Assembly: GCA_015152525.1 (NCBI GenBank)
Contig: SUTU01000010.1
Coordinates: 30,447-94,446, forward strand
Source of the DNA: Cyanobacteria bacterium SIG28
Lineage (GTDB): Bacteria; Cyanobacteriota; Vampirovibrionia; Gastranaerophilales; Gastranaerophilaceae
DNA length: 64,000 bases
Reading direction: 5' to 3'
The notes under the pieces were generated by a model. That model made no database searches. It was not told where the DNA came from and saw nothing but the letters and a program-made list of their open reading frames with translations. Positions within the stretch are counted from its first letter, which is position 1; each line of letters opens with the position of its first letter. This document shows positions 27,357 to 34,144 of the stretch, piece by piece. A program made the position numbers and the translations under genes.

Positions 27357-27400
27357 ATGGCGAATCTCTTATTTTCAGGTTGATTATAGCATAAAAAAAT

Positions 27401-27489
27401 GGATTCAAGAAGTAATCGCAACACAAACGCCTCAAATTTATTAAAATAGCTAAAGAAAGGAGCTAGCTATGTAGGATGCAATTTATTGC
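27401..27489 (+). repeat. Interspersed repeat copy 1 (ATTCAAGAAGTAATCGCAAC family)
   Basis: ATTCAAGAAGTAATCGCAAC, then AACGCCTCAA, an AAAGGAGCTAGCT block and a palindromic GATGCAATTTATTGCATC end. The same order occurs at 32553-32643. The remaining sequence to 27704 holds another palindrome GTAGGGTGCAATTTATTGCACC (27548-27569) and no credible gene. Confidence 0.7.
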
Positions 27490-27666
27490 ATCTAAATTAA
27501 TCAGGTTTACTATTCTTTATTCTCAAATTGAGTGTTAAATAACAGTAGGTAGGGTGCAATTTATTGCACCACAATAATTATCAAATCCCCTGTTCTTTCT
27601 TCTCAAACCGAGTGTCAAAATACAAAGACGATCCCCAGTCAAAGTTCATAGATGATTTAAACAACA

Positions 27667-27694
27667 AAAGACTTCCGTTATTGGAAGTCTTTTT
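27667..27694 (-). terminator. Terminator of the CAU tRNA gene
   Basis: AAAAGACTTCC/GGAAGTCTTTT hairpin just after the tRNA 3' end on the minus strand. Confidence 0.75.
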
Positions 27695-27704
27695 GTTTAA
27701 AATT

Positions 27705-27776
27705 TGGGCCCGGAGGGATTCGAACCCACGACCAAAGGATTATGAGTCCTCTGCGCTACCGCTGCGCCACAGGCCC
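27705..27776 (-). tRNA. tRNA with CAU anticodon (tRNA-Met or lysidine tRNA-Ile2)
   Basis: Acceptor GGGCCTG/CGGGCCC, D-arm GCGC..GCGC, anticodon loop CTCATAA, T-arm GTGGGTTCGAATCCC, 72 nt, no encoded CCA. The anticodon stem and following TTTGGTCG resemble tRNA-Ile2, but methionine elongator is possible; it is not the initiator type. Confidence 0.9.
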
Positions 27777-28118
27777 GTGGCGAAAAATATTAACTTGTCA
27801 TTTGCCTTGTGCCTGTGTCTTGCGCTAGCGGGGTGCTTCGCACCAGCGCTACCTTACCTCTCTGAAAATCCTCAACGGTTCGGATTTTCATCGGCAGAGT
27901 GCCACAGGCCCGTGGCATAAATATTAACTTGTCATTTGCTTTGTGCCTGTGTCTTGCGCTAGCGGGGTGCTTCGCACCAGCGCTACCTTTCCTCTCACAA
28001 AACCTGACATTTAGTCAGCTTTTTTCTAACAAGCGGAGTAGATCTATGTATTATATAAAACTCAATTTACCCCTGAGGCAGAGTGCCACAGGCCCGTGGC
28101 ATAAATATTAACTTGTCA
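27763..28118. repeat. Threefold duplicated tRNA 5' end plus flank
   Basis: GCCACAGGCCCGTGGC, the complement of the tRNA 5' end and its flank, occurs at 27765, 27901 and 28085. Each copy is followed by ATATTAACTTGTCA. A 75-bp flank with the hairpin GGTGCTTCGCACC is duplicated at 27787 and 27921 with two mismatches. The track ORFs here (27564..27920, 27899..28111) are translations of tRNA and repeat and are not genes. Confidence 0.85.
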
Positions 28119-28235
28119 AAACCCTACGAAATTGTCTTCGTACCAAACCATACTAGCAAGTAAATAGAAAAAAATCAAGACTTACACACAAAAAACTTTT
28201 CTCTATCTGAATGTCATAATAACTACTATTTGTGT

Positions 28236-28372
28236 TATTATGTAAATGTAATAGTTAGAGGGATCCGCCTCCGGTTGGGTAAACGTATTCAATATCAGTT
28301 GAATAGAAATGGAAGTAAATCGTTTTTATACCATTTTATTTGCCCCACCCCAAAGGATAGAAAGAGAAAAAA
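28236..28372 (+). promoter_or_regulatory. Structured thrS leader
   Basis: A likely -10 TATTAT (28236-28241) is followed by about 120 nt with a perfect TATTCAA/TTGAATA hairpin (28288-28307), enclosed by a GGGTAAA/TTTGCCC pairing (about 28278-28345). GCCCCACCCCAAAGGA then leads to the RBS. Such a long paired leader before a synthetase gene suggests control by the enzyme or by tRNA; no T-box consensus is present. Confidence 0.45.
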
Positions 28373-30145
28373 ATGGAAAAAGACAACGAAACTTTGAGCG
28401 TGCTTAGGCACTCTTGCTCACACATCATGGCACAAGCTGTACAAAAGCTATTCCCACAAGCAAAGTTAGCTATAGGACCGGCTACAGACAGCGGTTTTTA
28501 TTATGACTTCGATTTGACAGACGGTTATGCTTTTACTCAAGAAGATTTAGTGAAAATCGAAGATGAGATGAAAAACATCATTAAACAAAATCTTACTTTT
28601 GAAAAATATTTTGTTGAAGATGTTGATGCCAAAATTGCCGAATTTAAAGCTGACGGCGAAATCTACAAAGCGGAGCTTTTGGAAGAACACAGGAATGACA
28701 ATCCGACTCTTTATTTAACAAAGGATAAAGACGGAAATGTTTTATTCAACGACCTTTGTGCAGGGCCTCATATTCCAAATACTTCATACATTAAAGGTAA
28801 TGCAATTAAGCTTCTGAAAGTTGCAGGAGCTTACTGGCGTGGTAACGAAAAAAACAAAATGCTTCAAAGGATTTATGCTACTGCTTATTGGAATAAAGAA
28901 GATTTACAAGCATATCTAACTTTCTTGGAAGAAGCTGAAAAGCGTGATCATAGAAAGCTCGGAACTCAATTAGATTTATTCTCAACTCGTGAAGAAGTTG
29001 GTGGCGGTTTAGTTTTATGGCACCCAAATCTTGCTATTGTAAGAGAAGAAATCGAAAATTATTGGAGAAGTGAACATAGAAAACGTGGTTATGTTATTGT
29101 TAATACTCCACAAATTGCTAAATCTAAGTTATGGGAAATATCAGGACACATGGATCATTACAAAGACAATATGTTCTTTGTTCAGAAAGACGAAGATTCT
29201 GATGAACAATTCGTAATTAAACCGATGAACTGTCCATTCCATATCATGATTTATCAAGCAAACAGATATTCATACCGTTCATTACCTTTAAGAATGGCTG
29301 AATTAGGTACTGTTTACAGAAAAGAAAAATCAGGTGCTTTGGCAGGTTTAACTCGTGTTCAAGGTTTCACTCAAGACGATGCACACATTTTCTGTACACC
29401 TGAACAATTGGTTGATGAAATCAATGAAATTATTGATTTTGTTGCTGATACAATGGCAATATTTAAAATGGATTTTGAAGTTGAACTTTCTACTCGTCCT
29501 GAAAGCTATGTAGGTGAGCTTGAAAACTGGGATAAAGCAGAAGCCGGTTTAAAAGAAGCTATGAACAGACGTGGAATGGTTTACGAAATCAACGAAGGTG
29601 ATGGCGCATTCTATGGACCGAAAATCGATTTTAAAGTTAAAGACGCTTTAGGCAGAACTTGGCAGTGCGCTACAATCCAACTTGATTTCAACTTGCCTGC
29701 AAGATTTGATATCAAATACCAAGATAAAGACGGCTCGATGAAAACACCTATAATGCTTCACAGAGTTGTATTTGGTTCTATGGAAAGGTTCCACGGTATT
29801 TTAACAGAACATTATGCAGGTGCTTTCCCAACTTGGTTGGCACCGACTCAAGTTGCTATTGTACCGATTTCTAATGAAAAACATATTGATTTTGCAGAAG
29901 CTGTTTACAAAAAAATGCGTGCTGAAGGTATAAGAGTAAGACTTGATGACCGTTCGGAATCAATGAATTACAAAATTAGAGAATCTTTACAAGACAAGAA
30001 GATTCCTTATGTTTGTGTAATCGGTGATAAGGAAATCGAGGCAAATTCAGTAGCAGTTCGTAAACGTGGTGTTGGTCAAGTAGGAACAATTAACGTTGAT
30101 GAATTTGTTGAAAATATCTTGAAAGAAATTAAAGACAGAGCATAG
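28373..30145 (+). CDS. thrS: Threonyl-tRNA synthetase lacking the TGS domain
   Basis: Charges tRNA-Thr. The N-terminal editing domain begins almost at once (LRHSCSHIMAQAV, HxxxH), followed by the class II core: FVIKPMNCPFHIMIY with the zinc cysteine, LAELGTVYRKEKSGAL-type motif 2, TRVQGFTQDDAHIFC, and MLHRVVFGSMERF near motif 3. The anticodon domain follows (WLAPTQVAIVPIS). At 590 aa it is about 50 residues shorter than the usual form because the N-terminal TGS (N1) domain is absent. No upstream in-frame remnant is evident. Confidence 0.95.
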   Translation: MEKDNETLSVLRHSCSHIMAQAVQKLFPQAKLAIGPATDSGFYYDFDLTDGYAFTQEDLVKIEDEMKNIIKQNLTFEKYFVEDVDAKIAEFKADGEIYKAELLEEHRNDNPTLYLTKDKDGNVLFNDLCAGPHIPNTSYIKGNAIKLLKVAGAYWRGNEKNKMLQRIYATAYWNKEDLQAYLTFLEEAEKRDHRKLGTQLDLFSTREEVGGGLVLWHPNLAIVREEIENYWRSEHRKRGYVIVNTPQIAKSKLWEISGHMDHYKDNMFFVQKDEDSDEQFVIKPMNCPFHIMIYQANRYSYRSLPLRMAELGTVYRKEKSGALAGLTRVQGFTQDDAHIFCTPEQLVDEINEIIDFVADTMAIFKMDFEVELSTRPESYVGELENWDKAEAGLKEAMNRRGMVYEINEGDGAFYGPKIDFKVKDALGRTWQCATIQLDFNLPARFDIKYQDKDGSMKTPIMLHRVVFGSMERFHGILTEHYAGAFPTWLAPTQVAIVPISNEKHIDFAEAVYKKMRAEGIRVRLDDRSESMNYKIRESLQDKKIPYVCVIGDKEIEANSVAVRKRGVGQVGTINVDEFVENILKEIKDRA

Positions 30146-30175
30146 TTTATGTCTAATTAAAAATAAACTGAACAG

Positions 30176-30206
30176 AATAAGGTGCGTCTATTAGATGCAC
30201 CTTATT
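30176..30206 (+). terminator. thrS terminator
   Basis: AATAAGGTGC(G)TCTA/TTAGATGCACCTTATT imperfect hairpin 30 bp after the stop; the T-run is short. Confidence 0.65.
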
Positions 30207-30299
30207 AATATATTTTGGATTTCTTTTACATAAATTTACAAAAAGGCAATTTTATATTGTTATTTAACTTTATATATAAAAGAGTTAAAGGAGTATAAA

Positions 30300-30773
30300 A
30301 TGACTTGTAAATTTTGGTTAAATGCGATTTCTGTTAATAATATATCTTCGGAAGTTGATAAAAATTACTATCAATCTGATGTTAATTTTACAAACGCAAA
30401 AAAACAAACTTTTGCTAGTCCAGCTATTTTTGGCGAGGAAGTTTGTGTGAAAGTTTCTGATAAAGAAGCTTCGATTAAAGATTTGCAAGCCAGAGATATT
30501 TTAGCAAAATATATAAGCGGTGTTTCAGGATACAATAATATTCTTGGTTCACCAATGGAACTTGCTTTTATTAACTCTAATTCTGATGACTTTTTGGAAA
30601 AAGGTTTTGTTGAACGTGAAGGAAAGTCGTACAAGAATTATTTATTTGATACTAATAGGTCAGACGGCAATATCTCAATGCCAACACTTCAAAAACTTGA
30701 AAACGGCGACGAAGTTTATGTTATTGGCACTCAGATGTTTGACAAATACGGAAATATCTATAAACAACCATAA
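30300..30773 (+). CDS. Hypothetical protein
   Basis: 157 aa, soluble, no signal peptide. It begins MTCKFWLNAISVNN and has a polar region with KKQTFASPAIFGEEV, then two likely alpha/beta stretches. C-terminal ENGDEVYVIGTQMFDKYGN suggests a small beta domain. RBS AAAGGAG is good. It converges with the PHP gene with only 10 bp between. Family not recognised. Confidence 0.6.
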   Translation: MTCKFWLNAISVNNISSEVDKNYYQSDVNFTNAKKQTFASPAIFGEEVCVKVSDKEASIKDLQARDILAKYISGVSGYNNILGSPMELAFINSNSDDFLEKGFVEREGKSYKNYLFDTNRSDGNISMPTLQKLENGDEVYVIGTQMFDKYGNIYKQP

Positions 30774-30783
30774 ATTTTTATTA

Positions 30784-31629
30784 TTAACGTCCAAAAATTG
30801 TTGAAGAATGTGAATCTGTCCCACCGGTTTTAAGTATATCGAATTTTTCCATAAGAGGATCTAAAAGTTTTTTACCTTCATTCACATAATCCATATCCCA
30901 GTCGATATATTGGTAATTCCCTTCGACAGCTTCTATTTTATTTGTTTTAAGGAAATTAAAAAAATCTTCATTTAATTTATCAGGACAATAAATTGGATGT
31001 GCCCAAGATAAAATTCCGCCGGACGCAAGTATTGTTGGTATATCATCAATATTATTTTTTGAACTGAATCCGTGTGTCATTGGTTCAAGAGCTTTGTCAA
31101 AAGGGTTAAACCCTAAGCCGACAGCTTCAAATGCTGAATAAGGTTTCTTGTAGCCGTCAATTAGAAATTCACAACCTGCAACAAATCTAAAATTTTCATA
31201 TTCTTTTGGTTTTTGGCTTATTAAAGCTATGGTTTCTTTAACGCTTTTTATTTCATTGTGGTCTGTAATTGCAGCACTAAAAGGAGGGAGTTCATCTTTG
31301 GATTTTCCTTTATAAAACATTTTATCTGACCAAGCTTTACACATCTCTAAAAAGAGTTTTGGCGTCAATTTTCCGTCAGAAGCTCTGGTGTGTATATGAA
31401 AATTAGCTCTAAAATTATCACCTGGAACATATTGAGATGGGTTTAGTTTTGTAATTATTTCTCTTGTTTCAACCGGTCCGGCAATTGATTCTAAATCTTC
31501 TATTTTGCAACTCAAATTGAATGTATCTTTCAAACCTTTTTGGATAGATTTTTTATAAGCCAAATCTGTCGGATGAAGATTTCCTCTTTTAAAATTTTGT
31601 TGCGACGATGTAATAGATAGGATTTTCAT
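30784..31629 (-). CDS. PHP-domain phosphoesterase with N-terminal tag
   Basis: 281 aa. Metal-binding PHP signatures: NFHIHTRASDGKLTP, ITDHNEI, AGCEFLID, SWAHPIYCP, and the closing TGGTDSHSS. This predicts a di- or trinuclear metal phosphoesterase. The protein ends only a few residues after the last motif. Residues 1-15 (MKILSITSSQQNFKR) carry the Ser-rich/Phe-Lys tag and look like an add-on to the catalytic domain. Substrate unknown. Confidence 0.8.
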   Translation of the reverse strand: MKILSITSSQQNFKRGNLHPTDLAYKKSIQKGLKDTFNLSCKIEDLESIAGPVETREIITKLNPSQYVPGDNFRANFHIHTRASDGKLTPKLFLEMCKAWSDKMFYKGKSKDELPPFSAAITDHNEIKSVKETIALISQKPKEYENFRFVAGCEFLIDGYKKPYSAFEAVGLGFNPFDKALEPMTHGFSSKNNIDDIPTILASGGILSWAHPIYCPDKLNEDFFNFLKTNKIEAVEGNYQYIDWDMDYVNEGKKLLDPLMEKFDILKTGGTDSHSSTIFGR

Positions 31630-31716
31630 ACAAAAATTTTAGCATAAATTGTTATAGTGAGTAAATAAACAAAAATAAAAAAGAAAATACCTATGCTCTT
31701 TTATTTAGTATGAAGC

Positions 31717-31797
31717 TTGTAGCGTGTAATTTATTGCACGGAATAAATAAACAAAATAAAAGAGGATGATTTTAAATCATCCTCTTTTATTTACGCC
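31717..31797 (+). repeat. 81-bp direct repeat, copy A (left of higBA)
   Basis: Matches 32620-32700 at 80 of 81 positions: GCAATTTATTGCACGG-type palindrome, a linker, the AGAGGATGATTTTAAATCATCCTCT hairpin, and a final TTTACGCC that equals the tRNA-Arg 3' end. The two copies bracket the toxin-antitoxin pair. Confidence 0.9.
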
Positions 31798-31838
31798 AGA
31801 GTTGACGAGTTTCGAACTTGGTTAATTATGAATGTTAT

Positions 31839-32144
31839 TTAAGATACTTTTAAATCCAAGCTTAGTGTATACCCAAGTCCGTCTAAAATCTTCGAAATAG
31901 TTAGCAATGTTGGAGCTTTTGTTTTGCAGTGCAAAATATCAACAAGATTGGCTCTGTGCATTCCTATTTGTTCAGCAAATTGTTTAACAGTTGTTCTTGC
32001 TTTAATAACCTGTTCTAATGCTCTATAAAAAGCACTATAATCTCCGTCTTCAACATAAGCTAATATACTTTCTTTTAAATATAATTGCTGAAATTCAATA
32101 TCTTGTAGTCTTTGGTTAATATAGTCATCATGTTTTATATTCAT
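31839..32144 (-). CDS. higA: HigA-type antitoxin (XRE helix-turn-helix)
   Basis: 101 aa. HTH region TVKQFAEQIGMHRANLVDILHCKTKAPTLLTISKILDGLGY is a typical XRE fold. It overlaps the toxin stop by 4 bp (ATGA), toxin first, as in HigBA systems. It is expected to bind the toxin and repress the shared promoter; the palindrome at 32478-32497 is a candidate operator. Confidence 0.85.
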   Translation of the reverse strand: MNIKHDDYINQRLQDIEFQQLYLKESILAYVEDGDYSAFYRALEQVIKARTTVKQFAEQIGMHRANLVDILHCKTKAPTLLTISKILDGLGYTLSLDLKVS

Positions 32145-32470
32145 TCTTTGTTACTCCTATTTATATATTCTTCATAATATTTATTAGCTTTTTTAATTGT
32201 TTTTGTTTGGTCAGATTTATCGCTACCAGCAAGAATCAAAATTATTACATCCTCAAGTTCTTTAAAATAAATTCTATAACCACTACCGAAATGAAATCTA
32301 AGTTCTGATAATTGACTATTTTGAAGAGGCTTCCAATCACCCTTGTTTCCTTCAGCTAGTCTATCTAATCTTGTTAATATTTTAACTTGAAAAGTTGGAC
32401 TGAGTTTTTCTAACCAATCAACATAAGGGCATTTCCCATCTTCAGTTGTATAGTATTCAATTTGTTTCAT
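32141..32470 (-). CDS. higB: HigB/RelE-type (Gp49-like) toxin
   Basis: 109 aa from ATG 32470 (MKQIEYYTTEDGKCP), preferred to the track start because the promoter lies over the extra residues. The family hallmarks are YVDWLEKLSP, LRFHFGSGYRIYF and ILILAGSDKSDQTKTI, of the phage-derived Gp49-like/HigB toxin group. These act as ribosome-dependent mRNA endonucleases. The message appears leaderless: the -10 box ends six bases before the ATG and no RBS exists. Confidence 0.85.
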   Translation of the reverse strand: MKQIEYYTTEDGKCPYVDWLEKLSPTFQVKILTRLDRLAEGNKGDWKPLQNSQLSELRFHFGSGYRIYFKELEDVIILILAGSDKSDQTKTIKKANKYYEEYINRSNKE

Positions 32471-32476
32471 AATATT

Positions 32477-32505
32477 AGTGTAGCAAATTTGCCACACAAA
32501 GTCAA
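32477..32505 (-). promoter_or_regulatory. higBA promoter and operator palindrome
   Basis: -35 TTGACT, 17-bp spacer, -10 TACACT. A 20-bp near-perfect palindrome GTGTAGCAAATTTGCCACAC (32478-32497), with one mismatched pair, overlaps the spacer and -10, the expected place for autorepression. Confidence 0.75.
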
Positions 32506-32552
32506 TCGACTTTCTTATAAGGGGTAAATTAGTATTTTACAGTTATTTGTTT

Positions 32553-32700
32553 GGATTCAAGAAGTAATCGCAACACTAACGCCTCAAGTATAATAAAAAC
32601 AATACAGAAAGGAGTTAGTTTGTAGCGTGCAATTTATTGCACGGAATAAATAAACAAAATAAAAGAGGATGATTTTAAATCATCCTCTTTTATTTACGCC
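32553..32700 (+). repeat. Interspersed repeat copy 2 fused to 81-bp direct repeat copy B
   Basis: 32553-32643 matches the 27401 repeat. From 32620 it runs into the second 81-bp copy, ending TTTACGCC at 32700 and continuing with TGCCGGATTGTCTTG. Confidence 0.8.
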
Positions 32701-33193
32701 TGCCGGATTGTCTTGACCTGTTCGCATTAAACGTGTCTACGGATTTTTGCTTCTTACCACTGCGCCTCGCGCTAAACGGCACCGCTCATACTTGCAGAAA
32801 ATTCTGATTTATGCAAGTTGCTATGCAACTTATGCAAATCAAAATTTTCTGACGCGTATTTCGTCTCGCCTTCACTATGTTCAGTCGTGCCTCTGCTCGG
32901 CTTGTCGAACGCCAGCAGGGCTTTGCCCTGTGCGCACTAATCTAAACAAAGGCGTAAATAAAAAGAGGTCAAATTTATTGACCTCTTTTTATTTACGCCT
33001 GCCGCGATTGTCTTGCTCGTTCGCGTTTAACGGCAATTCCGCATTTTGCTTCAGTATTTTCAATACTTCGCAAAACTGCTCCAGCCTCAGCTCACTCGCG
33101 CTCGAACACGTAAGGACTTTGTCCTTGGCTATTTCTCGTCGCTGACACACAAAAATTAAATAGGATAGGAACTTTGTCCTATCCTATTTAATT
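32691..33193. repeat. Units carrying tRNA-Arg 3' ends with individual terminator hairpins
   Basis: TTTACGCCTGCCG(CG)ATT, the complement of the tRNA-Arg 3' end, recurs at about 32693 and 32992 besides the true tRNA. Each is preceded by a hairpin of different sequence. Between them are imperfect palindromes, notably 32795-32851 (about 57 bp), CAGGGCTTTGCCCTG (32916-32930) and AAGGACTTTGTCCTT (33112-33126). No gene is credible; the track ORF 32747..33145 is repeat. Confidence 0.75.
33158..33190 (-). terminator. tRNA-Arg terminator
   Basis: AAATAGGATAGGA/TCCTATCCTATTTA hairpin directly after the tRNA 3' end. Confidence 0.75.
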
Positions 33194-33267
33194 TACGCCT
33201 GCCGCGATTCGAACGCGGGACCCTCTGCTTAGAAGGCAGATGCTCTATCCAGCTGAGCTACAGACGC
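33194..33267 (-). tRNA. tRNA-Arg (UCU)
   Basis: Acceptor GCGTCTG/CAGGCGT, D-arm GCTC..GAGC, anticodon loop CTTCTAA giving UCU (reads AGA/AGG, likely the main arginine codons in this AT-rich genome), T-arm CCGCGTTCGAATCGCGG. 74 nt, no encoded CCA. Confidence 0.95.
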
Positions 33268-33337
33268 TCGTTTGGTGCTCGGTAGTTAACCTCACTTAAT
33301 TAAGATACCACATCAACTTTTTTTTGCAAGTATTCAG

Positions 33338-34129
33338 TTAATAATCAATATTAATTAAATCTTCAGTCGGTAATGATACTTGTAAATACTCTTTTCTTGA
33401 CATTTTTTGAGATAATTCTTTAAAACAATTTTGGATTTTGCTTTCAGTAATTATCATAGGTATAACTCTGTCATCCGGATCAATAATACTTGATAATACA
33501 TATTCCCTGCTGGTATTTGTTATTAACCGTGTTCTTTTTTTACCTAAAGTTTCAAAACCTAATGATTCATAAAAACTTTGTGCAACAGAAAGTTCCGGAA
33601 GTTCTGATTTTACAAAAACGTCTTTTAATCTATCTTGATTTAGGCTTCCGAAATATTCACCTACTAATGCCTTTCCGGTTCCTTTTATTTCTTCTTCACC
33701 TTTTGGTTTCCAAGTTGCCAACCAATCTATTTCACCTTCTTTTTTCGCACAGTTGTGTCGTGAAGAGTAATTAATTCCGCCGGTGCTTGCATCTTTTTTA
33801 GGAAGATTTCCGATTAATACTCCGCAAGGTTTTTTGTTATGCAAGGCAAAAAACATTTTTACCTTATCCAAAGCTTGCATGTCAGTAGATAAGGCAGCTT
33901 CTATTATTCCAAGTGCAGTTTCAACTATTGAATTTCTTGTACTATCCTTGCTTTCAGGATGAACTAACCAATTACATCTAAAATTATTAATAAACTCCGC
34001 ATCTCTTTTTTCTAATTGTGTAATTACAATATTTGCGGGTTTATTTTCTGTAGCAGAAACGCATCTCCATTGTGATATTGGGATTGCTTTAAACGACGTA
34101 CTATTACTATGGCTAGAAACTTTTAGCAT
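33338..34129 (-). CDS. GNAT-like acetyltransferase with N-terminal FKA tag
   Basis: 263 aa. MLKVSSHSNSTSFKAIP at the start is the clearest copy of the tag. The GNAT-like core shows EIDWLATWKPKG, a KGTGKALVGEYF acetyl-CoA-type loop and SVAQSFYESLGFETLGK near the C-terminal end of the fold. The substrate is unknown. It begins 15 bp after the stop of the REC/GGDEF-like gene and is probably the last gene of that minus-strand operon. Confidence 0.6.
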   Translation of the reverse strand: MLKVSSHSNSTSFKAIPISQWRCVSATENKPANIVITQLEKRDAEFINNFRCNWLVHPESKDSTRNSIVETALGIIEAALSTDMQALDKVKMFFALHNKKPCGVLIGNLPKKDASTGGINYSSRHNCAKKEGEIDWLATWKPKGEEEIKGTGKALVGEYFGSLNQDRLKDVFVKSELPELSVAQSFYESLGFETLGKKRTRLITNTSREYVLSSIIDPDDRVIPMIITESKIQNCFKELSQKMSRKEYLQVSLPTEDLINIDY

Positions 34130-34144
34130 AAAGAGATTTTACTA

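Noticed and set aside
27564-28111. ORFs 27564..27920 and 27899..28111
   Set aside because: They translate the CAU tRNA complement and the duplicated tRNA flank; no RBS.
30230-30299. TTTACAAA boxes upstream of the 157-aa gene
   Set aside because: Opposite orientation and no sigma-28-type core; only partial similarity to the AAA+ upstream region.
32747-33145. ORF of 132 aa in the repeat region
   Set aside because: Consists of palindromic repeat units; low-complexity translation and no RBS.
26160-33267. Prophage or complete integrative element
   Set aside because: No integrase, capsid, portal or replication genes; only remnants, repeats and a toxin-antitoxin pair.
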